Assembly (NCBI RefSeq): GCF_030161435.1
Contig: NZ_BSSV01000002.1
Location: forward strand, 451,838-515,837
DNA: 64,000 bases
Source of the DNA: Thalassotalea loyana
GTDB taxonomy: Bacteria; Pseudomonadota; Gammaproteobacteria; Enterobacterales; Alteromonadaceae
Direction of reading: 5' to 3'
Positions 56,365 through 64,000 of this stretch are shown here, piece by piece (position 1 is the stretch's first letter; each line of letters opens with the position of its first letter). A model generated the notes under the pieces. That model ran no database searches. It was given only the letters and a program-made list of their open reading frames with translations, and was not told where the DNA came from. A program made the translations under genes and the position numbers.

Positions 56365-58014
56365 CTACATATTCGGGTAGTTTGGACCACCAGCGCCTTC
56401 TGGCGTTACCCAAGTGATGTTTTGACTTGGATCTTTAATATCACATGTCTTACAGTGGATACAATTTTGCGAGTTGATGACAAACTTGTCGCCTTCTTCC
56501 GACTCTTGGATTTCGTATACCCCGGCTGGACAATAACGTTGTGCAGGCTCAGCGTATTTTTCCATGTTTACGGTCATTGGAATCGTTGCATCAGCAAGTT
56601 TTAAGTGACAGCGTTGATCTTCTTCATGGTTAGTATTTGATAAGAATACTGAAGACAAACGGTCGAAGCTTAATACACCGTCAGGTTTCGCATACTGAAT
56701 AACAGGTGCTTCGCTCGCTAATTTTAGCTGTTCGTGATCAAGTGACTCATCTTTGAAGTTAAATGGCAATTTACCGCCAAAGAAGTTTTGATCAATGGTG
56801 TTATATGCACCACCAAAGAAGGTACCAAATTTATGCATCGCTGGGCCGAAGTTACGCGTGTTGTATAACTCGTCGTATAACCATGATGCTTTAAAGTTTG
56901 CTTCGTAAGTAGTTAAGTCTTTACCACCTTCATCACCTGATACTAATGCATCGACGATAGTTTCAGCCGCTAACATACCGGTTTTGATCGCCGTATGATT
57001 ACCTTTGATCTTGGCAAAGTTAATCGTACCTGCGTCACAACCCACCATAATTGCACCAGGCATTGATTGTTTAGGCAATGAATTAAAGCCACCTTTAGCT
57101 AATGCACGAGCACCATATGAAACGCGCTTACCGCCTTTTAGGTACTGACTAATGGTTGGATGATGCTTGTAGCGCTGGAATTCTTCAAATGGGCTTAAAT
57201 GCGGGTTTGAGTAATTCAAGTCGATGATCATACCAACAAATACTTGGTTGTTCTCGGCGTGGTATAAGTAACCACCACCACCTGTTTTGCTATCAAGTGG
57301 CCAACCTGCTGTATGAACAACTAAACCTTCTTGATGTAATTCAGGATCAATATCCCAAATTTCTTTAAAGCCGATACCGTAATGCTGTGGTGATTTACCT
57401 TCGTCTAGATTGAACTTAGCGATCAGCTCTTTACCTAAGTGACCACGACAGCCTTCAGCAAATACCGTGTATTTCGCACGTAGCTCCATACCAGGCATGT
57501 ATGAATCTTTTTCGTTACCGTTTTCATCAACGCCCATGTCACCCGTTAAAATACCGGCTACCGAGCCATCTTCGTTGTAAATAACTTCTTGAGCTGCAAA
57601 GCCTGGGAAAATTTCAACACCCATCTCTTCGGCTTGCTCAGCTAACCAACGACAAACATTACCCATACTAACAATGTAGTTACCTTCGTTATGCATCGTT
57701 TTAGGCACGGCGAAGCCAGGTAATTTTGTAGATTTGTCTTCACCATTGAAGAAATAAATATCATCACCTTTTACAGGCGTATTTAAAGGCGCGCCTTTAT
57801 CTTTCCAATCAGGGAAAAGTTCATTCAATGAGCGTGGTTCAAACACGGCACCAGATAAAATATGTGCGCCTACTTCCGAGCCTTTTTCAACCACACATAC
57901 CATTAATTCTTGATCTTTCTCTTGTGCTAATTGCATTAAGCGACAAGCTGTAGCCAAGCCTGATGGACCTGCTCCAACGATGACGACATCAAACTCCATC
58001 GATTCGCGTTCCAT
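56365..58014 (-). CDS. electron transfer flavoprotein-ubiquinone oxidoreductase
   Basis: 549 residues, with gaggtga before the ATG. FAD motif 'DVVIVGAGPSGLATACRLMQ' and the C-terminal 4Fe-4S cluster Cys: one in 'YCPAGVYE' and three in CIHCKTCDIKDP, ending in 'GAGGPNYPNM'. Passes electrons from ETF to ubiquinone during fatty and amino-acid oxidation. Divergent from etfBA, its electron donors, over a region with PsrA-like operators. Confidence 0.96.
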   Translation of the reverse strand: MERESMEFDVVIVGAGPSGLATACRLMQLAQEKDQELMVCVVEKGSEVGAHILSGAVFEPRSLNELFPDWKDKGAPLNTPVKGDDIYFFNGEDKSTKLPGFAVPKTMHNEGNYIVSMGNVCRWLAEQAEEMGVEIFPGFAAQEVIYNEDGSVAGILTGDMGVDENGNEKDSYMPGMELRAKYTVFAEGCRGHLGKELIAKFNLDEGKSPQHYGIGFKEIWDIDPELHQEGLVVHTAGWPLDSKTGGGGYLYHAENNQVFVGMIIDLNYSNPHLSPFEEFQRYKHHPTISQYLKGGKRVSYGARALAKGGFNSLPKQSMPGAIMVGCDAGTINFAKIKGNHTAIKTGMLAAETIVDALVSGDEGGKDLTTYEANFKASWLYDELYNTRNFGPAMHKFGTFFGGAYNTIDQNFFGGKLPFNFKDESLDHEQLKLASEAPVIQYAKPDGVLSFDRLSSVFLSNTNHEEDQRCHLKLADATIPMTVNMEKYAEPAQRYCPAGVYEIQESEEGDKFVINSQNCIHCKTCDIKDPSQNITWVTPEGAGGPNYPNM

Positions 58015-58045
58015 ATTTCACCTCTTTTTTATAATAATATATCAA

Positions 58046-58063
58046 TTCAAACACTCGTTTGAA
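58046..58063. promoter_or_regulatory. PsrA-like operator, site 1
   Basis: TTCAAACACTCGTTTGAA: perfect 7-base arms with a 4-base spacer, matching the (G/C)AAAC-N2-4-GTTT(G/C) form of PsrA sites. 32 bases before the ETF-QO start. PsrA controls etf and beta-oxidation genes in related gammaproteobacteria. Confidence 0.65.
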
Positions 58064-58065
58064 TT

Positions 58066-58081
58066 TAAAACACTTGTTTGA
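58066..58081. promoter_or_regulatory. PsrA-like operator, site 2
   Basis: TAAAACACTTGTTTGA, an imperfect copy (5 of 6 arm bases pair) 20 bases after site 1, centre to centre, so on the same side of the helix within about two turns. Its closeness to site 1 suggests cooperative binding. Confidence 0.5.
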
Positions 58082-58308
58082 TAGTATCAAGTTATTATAA
58101 ATAATTTGCTGATAAATTCTATCCTGTAAATAACTATTTACTTGATATCAGTCAATTGATAATAAATGTCATGAGGTTTGACTGAGTTAACATTGACGTA
58201 AAGGCAAAGTACAGATAGGCTCTCATGCCATATAAAAATAACGACTAACCAGAAAACACACTGGAAAGTTTTCTAACACAGTTTTATACGAAACAAGCAG
58301 AGGCGATG

Positions 58309-59061
58309 ATGAAAGTATTAGTCCCGATAAAACGTGTAATTGACTACAACGTCAAAGTACGCGTTAAACCTGACAACTCTGACGTTGATCTAACAAACGT
58401 TAAAATGGCAATTAACCCATTTTGTGAAATTGCAGTTGAAGAAGCTGTGCGCTTAAAAGAAGCTGGCACTGCAACTGAAATCGTTGCTGTATCAATTGGT
58501 GACAAGAAGTGCCAAGAGCAATTAAGAACAGCTTTAGCATTAGGTGCAGACCGTGCAATCCAAATCGACACTGAAGAAAGCTTAGACTCGTTAAATATCG
58601 CTAAGTTACTTCAAAAAGTTGTTGAAGAAGAAGCACCGGGCTTAATTATTTTAGGTAAGCAATCTATCGATAGTGACAACAACCAGACAGGTCAAATGCT
58701 CGCAGCACTTACTGGTATGCCACAAGGTACATTCGCTTCTGAAGTAAAAGTTGATGGCGACAAGGTAAACGTTACTCGTGAAGTAGACGGTGGTTTACAA
58801 ACAGTTGCGTTAAACCTTCCTGCAATCGTGACAACCGACTTACGTTTGAACGAACCTCGTTACGCGAAATTACCAGATATCATGAAAGCTAAGCGCAAGC
58901 CTTTAGATGTTAAAGCGGCTGCTGACTTCGGTATTGATTTATCACCACGTGCAACCTTACTAAAAGTTACTCCTCCAGCAGAGCGTCAAGCGGGTGTTGT
59001 TGTTGAGAGTGTTGATGAGTTAGTTGAAAAGTTAAAAAATGAAGCGAAGGTGATTTCATAA
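58309..59061 (+). CDS. etfB: electron transfer flavoprotein beta subunit
   Basis: 250 residues from the second of two adjacent ATGs (58309), which has better spacing to agagg. '[20 protein letters not shown]', '[18 protein letters not shown]', '[19 protein letters not shown]', '[18 protein letters not shown]' are the ETF-beta motifs. Binds AMP and, with EtfA, carries electrons from acyl-CoA dehydrogenases. Followed at once by etfA. Confidence 0.96.
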   Translation: MKVLVPIKRVIDYNVKVRVKPDNSDVDLTNVKMAINPFCEIAVEEAVRLKEAGTATEIVAVSIGDKKCQEQLRTALALGADRAIQIDTEESLDSLNIAKLLQKVVEEEAPGLIILGKQSIDSDNNQTGQMLAALTGMPQGTFASEVKVDGDKVNVTREVDGGLQTVALNLPAIVTTDLRLNEPRYAKLPDIMKAKRKPLDVKAAADFGIDLSPRATLLKVTPPAERQAGVVVESVDELVEKLKNEAKVIS

Positions 59062-59987
59062 TGGCTATTTTAGTATACGTAGAACACGATAACAGCGAAT
59101 TAAAAGCTGATACATTAAAAACCGTTGCTGCAGCTCAAGCCATTGGTGGTGACATTGATTTATTAGTTGCTGGTGAAAACTGTCAGGCAGTTGCAGACGC
59201 TGCAGCTAAAGTAAATGGCGTTCGCAAAGTATTAGTTGCGGACAACGCAGCTTACACAAACCAATTAGCAGAAAACGTAAGTGCGCTAGTTGTTGAACTT
59301 GCCGGTGATTATGACCACATTTTAGCAACGGCATTAAGCGTTGGTAAAAACTTCATGCCTCGCGTTGCTGCTTTATTAGATGTTGCACAAGTATCTGACA
59401 TCATTGGTGTTGAATCAGCTGATACGTTTGTTCGTCCTATCTACGCAGGTAACGCAATCGCAACAGTACAAAGTTTAGATGCTAAGAAGGTAATTACTGT
59501 TCGTGCAACTGCATTCGATGCAGTGGCTACTGACGGCAGTGCAGAAGTTGTTGCACTTTCAAACGCAACTGACGCAGGTATCTCTGCACATGTAAGCGAC
59601 GAGTTAACTGAATCAGAGCGCCCTGACTTAGGTGCAGCATCTGTGGTTATCTCTGGTGGTCGTGGTATGCAAAACGGTGATAACTTCAAACTTCTTGAAG
59701 GTATTGCTGACAAACTAGGTGCTGCAATTGGCGCATCTCGTGCTGCGGTTGACGCAGGTTTCGTTCCTAACGACATGCAAGTTGGTCAAACAGGTAAAAT
59801 CGTTGCTCCTGACCTATACATTGCCGTAGGTATTTCAGGTGCGATTCAGCATTTAGCTGGTATGAAAGACTCTAAGATCATTGTTGCCATCAACAAAGAT
59901 CCTGAGGCGCCGATTTTCCAAGTTGCTGACTACGGTTTAGTGGCGGATTTATTCGACACATTACCTGAGCTAGAAAGCAAACTTTAA
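59061..59987 (+). CDS. etfA: electron transfer flavoprotein alpha subunit
   Basis: 308 residues. Starts at the last base of etfB. FAD domain in the C-terminal half: '[19 protein letters not shown]', '[20 protein letters not shown]' and '[20 protein letters not shown]'. Forms the heterodimer with EtfB. Confidence 0.96.
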   Translation: MAILVYVEHDNSELKADTLKTVAAAQAIGGDIDLLVAGENCQAVADAAAKVNGVRKVLVADNAAYTNQLAENVSALVVELAGDYDHILATALSVGKNFMPRVAALLDVAQVSDIIGVESADTFVRPIYAGNAIATVQSLDAKKVITVRATAFDAVATDGSAEVVALSNATDAGISAHVSDELTESERPDLGAASVVISGGRGMQNGDNFKLLEGIADKLGAAIGASRAAVDAGFVPNDMQVGQTGKIVAPDLYIAVGISGAIQHLAGMKDSKIIVAINKDPEAPIFQVADYGLVADLFDTLPELESKL

Positions 59988-60005
59988 GATTTAAATCTAT
60001 AAATT

Positions 60006-60032
60006 AAAAGCCACCGTTACGGTGGCTTTTTT
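60006..60032 (+). terminator. terminator of etfBA
   Basis: 11-base stem aaaagccaccg/cggtggctttt with loop tta, followed by T. Confidence 0.88.
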
Positions 60033-60120
60033 CTTTCCTATACTTATGAAATGTAACGTGTTGACATTGATTTAAAAATACTTCAATGTGCGCTATCAAT
60101 TTTCAATGGGTAACCACAAA

Positions 60121-60441
60121 ATGCACAACGATAATAATCTGGTTTATTCAACTGAAACCGGACGTATCAAAGAAGACAAAACGACATCAGTTACACCTAG
60201 CGATGGGACTGCAAAAGTACGCAGGGAAACCAAAGGTCGTAAGGGAAAAGGTGTTATGACCATTTCAGGTTTGGGTTTAGAGCCTAAGGCGCTAAAAGAT
60301 TTGGCAAGTAAACTAAAGAAAACTTGTGGTTGTGGCGGAAGTGTTGTCGGCGAAACAATTGAAATTCAAGGCGACAAACGAGAGCAAATCAAGACCGTGC
60401 TCGAGAAAAGCGGTTTTAAAGTAAAATTTATTGGCGGTTAA
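60121..60441 (+). CDS. yciH: SUI1-family translation factor (YciH-like)
   Basis: 106 residues from the ATG at 60121, where the E. coli YciH homology begins (NLVYSTETGRI). Earlier in-frame starts (GTG 60088, ATG 60106) are less likely. 'RKGKGVMTISGLGL', 'KLKKTCGCGGSV' and 'EIQGDKREQIKTVLE' are the eIF1/SUI1 core. Contributes to initiation fidelity on the small ribosomal subunit. Overlaps or touches the next gene, so they are probably one transcript. Confidence 0.9.
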   Translation: MHNDNNLVYSTETGRIKEDKTTSVTPSDGTAKVRRETKGRKGKGVMTISGLGLEPKALKDLASKLKKTCGCGGSVVGETIEIQGDKREQIKTVLEKSGFKVKFIGG

Positions 60442-60442
60442 C

Positions 60443-61255
60443 ATGGTATCAGAAGTAGACGGTGTATCATTAGCAGATTTATCAATTTTATTAATTGAGC
60501 CTTCTGACACTCAGCGAAAAATTATTGTAAAACAGTTAAAAGATCAGGGCATTGTTGATTTAGCAGAAGCAAAAAATAAAACACAAGCGCTCGAAATCAT
60601 GAATACTCACCCTCGTGATCTGGTCGCTAGCTCAATGTATTTTGAAGATGGAAGTGCAATAGACCTGCTAAATGAAATAAGAAATCATCAAGCATTGTCT
60701 GACACCCCTTTTATGCTGGTAAGCAGTGAGATTAAGCGTGAGAGCCTTGAAGCATATAAGCAAGCTGGTGTTGTCGCTATTTTGCCTAAGCCATTTGAAT
60801 CATCTCACCTAAAGGCTGCCTTGAAGAACACGGTTGATATTCTCAATGTTGAGGAAATGGACTTAGCGTTATTCGATGTTAATGACATTCGTGTTTTGCT
60901 TGTTGATGACAGTAAGTTGGCTCGTAAACACATCAAGAAGGTGCTAAACAACTTAGGGCTGATTAAAGTTACCGAAGCAGCTGACGGTCAAGAAGCAATC
61001 AATATATTGAACGATCAGATGTTTGATTTAGTCGTTACTGATTACAACATGCCTGAAGTAGATGGCCGCGAATTAGCACAGTTTATTCGAACAAGCTCAC
61101 AACAGTCGCATTTACCTATTTTAATGGTTACCAGTGAGAGTAACGACACCCACCTTGCTAATATCAAGCAAGATGGCGTAGATGCGTTATGTGATAAACC
61201 TTTTGAAACTCAATACGTGAAGAAACTTTTATTTCAGTTACTCGATCACGATTAA
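60443..61255 (+). CDS. double-receiver response regulator
   Basis: 270 residues from the ATG at 60443 (ggcgg six bases upstream). Two receiver domains without an output domain. The second (about 150-265) is complete: 'RVLLVDDSKLARK', 'DLVVTDYNMPEVDG', 'LMVTSES', 'CDKPFET'. The first (about 10-125) has lost its phospho-acceptor: 'DLVASSMYFEDG' has Ser where Asp is needed, though the Lys-Pro (PKPFE) is kept. Likely a dimeric or docking receiver plus an active one. Confidence 0.88.
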   Translation: MVSEVDGVSLADLSILLIEPSDTQRKIIVKQLKDQGIVDLAEAKNKTQALEIMNTHPRDLVASSMYFEDGSAIDLLNEIRNHQALSDTPFMLVSSEIKRESLEAYKQAGVVAILPKPFESSHLKAALKNTVDILNVEEMDLALFDVNDIRVLLVDDSKLARKHIKKVLNNLGLIKVTEAADGQEAINILNDQMFDLVVTDYNMPEVDGRELAQFIRTSSQQSHLPILMVTSESNDTHLANIKQDGVDALCDKPFETQYVKKLLFQLLDHD

Positions 61256-61272
61256 GTTGACGTATTCCTATT

Positions 61273-61302
61273 AAAAAAGGCAGCGATATCGCTGCCTTTT
61301 TC
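61273..61302. terminator. bidirectional terminator
   Basis: Palindrome of 28 bases (aaaaaggcagcgat/atcgctgccttttt) between the double-receiver gene and the convergent HIT gene. Confidence 0.88.
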
Positions 61303-61372
61303 ATTTATTCACATATACGTTAACTAGTATCAATATTGAGTTCACGACCCCATTAGTATCAGTTAACGTTGT

Positions 61373-61804
61373 TTATTCTACAATTGAATCCAATGCACTG
61401 AGTAATTTCGCCTTGATATCATCGAATTTCTCACTCGTGTAACTCACACCTTCGCTTCGTCCCCAAACAGGATGAGGCCAGTCTATATCATCTTCAAACC
61501 TAACAATATGGTGAACATGTAGCTGCGGGCATATATTACCAAGTGCTGCCACATTCATCTTTTTACCACCAAAAATTTGCATCATGACTTCACAAACCAT
61601 ACTAGACTCATTTAAAAACTGTTGTTGGTCTTGCCAATCCATTTGATAGATATCTAAAACATCGTCTACACGAGGGATTAGAATGCACCAAGGGTGATTG
61701 GCGTTATTCATTAACACAAGCCGACAAAGAGGCAAGTCTTTAATAAACAACGTATCGGCTGCCAGCATATCGTGTAACTGAAAAGACTGAGTTGCGCTCA
61801 TCAT
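61373..61804 (-). CDS. HIT-family protein
   Basis: 143 residues. Histidine-triad domain with the active-site line 'PQLHVHHIVRF' (family form HxHxH). Single-domain HIT enzymes split nucleoside phosphoramidates or dinucleoside polyphosphates; the substrate here is unknown. Its start overlaps the stop of the GTPase gene by one base, so the two are coupled. Confidence 0.88.
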   Translation of the reverse strand: MMSATQSFQLHDMLAADTLFIKDLPLCRLVLMNNANHPWCILIPRVDDVLDIYQMDWQDQQQFLNESSMVCEVMMQIFGGKKMNVAALGNICPQLHVHHIVRFEDDIDWPHPVWGRSEGVSYTSEKFDDIKAKLLSALDSIVE

Positions 61805-62739
61805 TATTTCCTTTTGTTTTTACGACCACGGCCACGCGCTTTTTTCCGAGCTTCGCGTTCGGCCACTTTTTTCGCTTCTAGTTCATCAAAATAAATAATT
61901 TCTTTTTCAACCATTTCTGGCGTTTCAAATGAAATAGCCCCTAGGGTTTTATCACGGATTTCATTGATCAGAATCTCTGAGGCTTTATGAAAATCAACCA
62001 TACCACCACTTCGAACACAACCTCGTTTACGGCCAATCTCTTCGATTAATTCGATCTCTCGTTGTGGCACATCATCAAGCTTATAGCGCTCGCTTAAGCG
62101 TTTAGGGTACGCCTCTATGAGGTAATCTGCAGCAAAGCAAGCTATGTCTTCATGATCAAATGCCGTATCTTTAACAGCACTTGTGATAGCTAAACGATAA
62201 CCACTATTTTCGTTAACGATCTTTGGCCAAAGCATACCTGGCGTGTCATACAAATATAGACCTTCCTCAAGTCTTATGCGTTGTTGCCCTTTAGTAACTG
62301 CTGGCTCATTGCCAACTTTTGCTTTAGCTTTACCAACTAATGTATTTAATAACGTAGACTTACCAACATTCGGAATTCCCATAATTACCGCATTAATTTG
62401 CTTACCAGCTTCATCTTTGTGGGGTACTAACTTACGGATAATACTTGGGATTGTTTTTGCTAAGCTAGGGTTGTCAGTTGTTAGTGCGATAGCTTGCACA
62501 TTATGTTGGCTCGCTAAATAATCCAACCATAGCTTAGTAATACTTTCGTCGGCTAAATCAGATTTATTTAAGATCTTAATAAGTGGTTTATCACCTCTTA
62601 TTTCAGTTATCATTGGGTTTTCACTGCTAAATGGCAGACGTGCATCACACACCTCAATGACTACGTCAATTTGTGGCAGTATTTCTTTAATTTCTTTTTG
62701 GGCTTTGTGCATGTGCCCAGGGAACCAGTTAATCGCCAT
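61804..62739 (-). CDS. YlqF/RbgA-type ribosome biogenesis GTPase
   Basis: 311 residues. Circularly permuted GTPase: G4 (ILNKSDLAD) comes before G1 (GIPNVGKSTLLN) and G3 (DTPGML). N-terminal 'AINWFPGHMHKAQKEI' is the family opening. Ends in a basic tail (RKKARGRGRKNKRK) that likely binds rRNA. Helps 50S assembly in the model species. Leads a two-gene unit with the HIT protein. Confidence 0.93.
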   Translation of the reverse strand: MAINWFPGHMHKAQKEIKEILPQIDVVIEVCDARLPFSSENPMITEIRGDKPLIKILNKSDLADESITKLWLDYLASQHNVQAIALTTDNPSLAKTIPSIIRKLVPHKDEAGKQINAVIMGIPNVGKSTLLNTLVGKAKAKVGNEPAVTKGQQRIRLEEGLYLYDTPGMLWPKIVNENSGYRLAITSAVKDTAFDHEDIACFAADYLIEAYPKRLSERYKLDDVPQREIELIEEIGRKRGCVRSGGMVDFHKASEILINEIRDKTLGAISFETPEMVEKEIIYFDELEAKKVAEREARKKARGRGRKNKRK

Positions 62740-62948
62740 AGTTTTACAATTTACTCTTCAGATAGTTAAAGAAATTTTATCAATATTCACGAAGAAAGTC
62801 CGACAAAGTTTTGGACTAAAAAATAATTAAATTAAAGCTTAAATACTAAGGCAACTATATGCTATATTTGACCGATGTAAAAACATACCATATAGTTAGA
62901 CACCTTATACGAATAATTTCGTTTAACTAAAAATTACAGGAACGAGAA

Positions 62949-63347
62949 ATGTCGAGAAAAAATCGAAGTCATGACGTCGAAGAATCAGACGTAGATATGA
63001 CGCCAATGCTTGATATCGTATTTATCTTGCTTATTTTCTTCATCGTAACGACTTCATTCGTTAAAGAAGAAGGCTTAATGATTTCAAAGCCAGAAAAGAA
63101 TAACAATCCACCTGACAACCCATCTCCAACAATCGTTGTTAAGATCACTGATCAGGGTTTAGTTAACTTTAACGGCAAAATGGTTGACATCGAACGTTTA
63201 CCTGCACGTATTGAAAACTTCCTAGCGAAGAATGAAACAAGCACTGCGGTAGTTATCCCTGGTGACGACACTCAATACGAACACGTTGTGAAAGTTATTG
63301 ACCAAATCAAAACATTTAACCAACTTACTATAGCAATTGGTAAGTAG
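62949..63347 (+). CDS. exbD: ExbD/TolR-type biopolymer transport protein
   Basis: 132 residues. 'VDMTPMLDIVFILLIFFIVT' is the ExbD/TolR transmembrane helix with the conserved Asp in 'TPMLDIVF', the proton site. A periplasmic domain follows. It would pair with ExbB and TonB, but no exbB is seen up to the window end: the gene before it is the divergent GTPase and a terminator follows it directly. ExbB may therefore be elsewhere, or it is a second copy. Confidence 0.92.
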   Translation: MSRKNRSHDVEESDVDMTPMLDIVFILLIFFIVTTSFVKEEGLMISKPEKNNNPPDNPSPTIVVKITDQGLVNFNGKMVDIERLPARIENFLAKNETSTAVVIPGDDTQYEHVVKVIDQIKTFNQLTIAIGK

Positions 63348-63362
63348 GTAAAACAAAGCTTT

Positions 63363-63389
63363 AAAAAACCCGACAATGTCGGGTTTTTT
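63363..63389 (+). terminator. terminator of exbD
   Basis: 12-base stem (63363-63374 with 63378-63389), loop aat, T run. Confidence 0.88.
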
Positions 63390-63391
63390 TA

Positions 63392-64000
63392 TATCTTTAA
63401 TAAAGTAACCAAAACCCAAGTTGTTAGTAAATAACAAGCCAACCACAAGCAAAATAACAATTACTACTAATCAATGTAAACAACACCGAGAGTAAGAATT
63501 ATCCGACAATGAAGGATATGAACTACCACTAACATTACAACTCTGTAAGACGAGATTTGACGAATAATAGCGGAAAGCTAAAAGCTGCCTCTACCTTAAA
63601 CCTAACAAAGATTTCCTAGCTACATAGTGTAGTTTATTTGCCATTTACTAATGTCGACTTACTTTGTTACGCCACTGTGCACATTATTTGATCTTACATA
63701 CGCAGATAATAGAACCACCTAGAGGCCATCACAGAACATCTATACGCTTTGAACGTTATCTACATGGATTTGAATGCGTAAGCACGATAGCTTCCATTTT
63801 ATTACGTTTGAGCATATCTCCTTGAGTATACATATAGAAGAACAATGGAACACAGAAGGCAATATCAAGAGTTAATGGTATAACAGCAAGATATTCTCTT
63901 TGAACATCTCCATTCTTTCTCTACTGACGTAATAGGATTTACTAATATCGAGGTGCTCAGCATGGCAAAGAGCGACCAAGTAGGTCAGTTTTTACAATGC
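63392..64000. other. gene-poor end of window with possible transposase trace
   Basis: No open frame longer than about 75 codons and no ribosome site. In one plus-strand frame, 63731-63778 reads TEHLYALNVIYMDLNA and then stops. This resembles the 'YxDLNPxRA' motif of a family of transposases found in marine bacteria. Further matches are broken by stops or shifts ('EHISLSIHIEEQ' in another frame near 63810). If it is real it is a decayed remnant. The rest shows nothing recognisable. Confidence 0.3.

Noticed and set aside
58083..58300. Further operators or a small gene before etfB
   Set aside because: A TTGACG-like element is present near 58195 but the matching -10 is poor, and no convincing open frame was seen.

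Overview
The window is a stretch of a gammaproteobacterial chromosome. The gene complement (thrABC with a thr leader peptide, rraB, yebG, an SUI1/YciH factor, divergent etf genes with PsrA-like operators, a GlyGly-CTERM protein, many c-di-GMP and chemoreceptor-type signalling proteins) and the AT-rich coding sequence suggest a marine member of the Alteromonadales, probably near Colwellia/Thalassotalea. The family-level placement is inference. No rRNA, tRNA, CRISPR array, prophage or intact insertion sequence was found.

Layout. 1-1.5 kb: 3' part of purL. 1.7-9.2 kb: small accessory genes. These are orphan periplasmic binding proteins, a DUF2569 membrane protein, a pilin-like protein, a dienelactone-hydrolase-like protein, a flavoprotein resembling iodotyrosine deiodinase, a di-haem peroxidase lipoprotein and rraB. 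9.3-20.9 kb: an RluA-type pseudouridine synthase, a binding protein/unknown/dapA operon in which DapA is of plant type, cinA, a DUF342 protein, a DUF2884 protein, a hydroxyacid dehydrogenase, an XRE membrane regulator, an amine-oxidase-like flavoprotein and a GNAT enzyme. 20.9-25.8 kb: the thrABC operon on the minus strand, with thrL and its attenuator. 25.9-29.2 kb: a response regulator/CheC-like/diguanylate cyclase operon, a 30-residue membrane peptide, a YgjP-type metalloprotein and yebG under a LexA box.

29.3-41.5 kb is the most interesting region. It has a gamma-glutamyltransferase, a secreted S9 peptidase, and then a minus-strand operon of TonB-dependent receptor, YfcC-type transporter and isoaspartyl dipeptidase, divergent from a secreted cyanophycinase. 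Together the last four read as a cyanophycin (multi-L-arginyl-poly-aspartate) utilisation locus. The polymer would be cut outside the cell to beta-Asp-Arg, taken across both membranes, and split to Asp and Arg. Two things are wrong with it: the receptor has an in-frame TAA, and the dipeptidase has lost the first His of its HxH metal motif. The locus may therefore be decaying or altered.

41.5-51.6 kb: a GGDEF-EAL protein with an altered EAL site, then nearly the whole molybdenum cofactor and molybdate uptake set. moeA is divergent from moaA-mobA-moaB-moaC-moaD-moaE-modABC-moeB, and moaA is preceded by what looks like a Moco riboswitch. 51.6-64 kb: a GlyGly-CTERM cyclophilin, a DUF4202 protein, pyrG-eno, ETF-QO divergent from etfBA, a YciH factor, a double-receiver protein, a HIT protein, a YlqF/RbgA-type GTPase and a lone ExbD. 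The last 0.6 kb is without genes, apart from a possible degenerate transposase trace.
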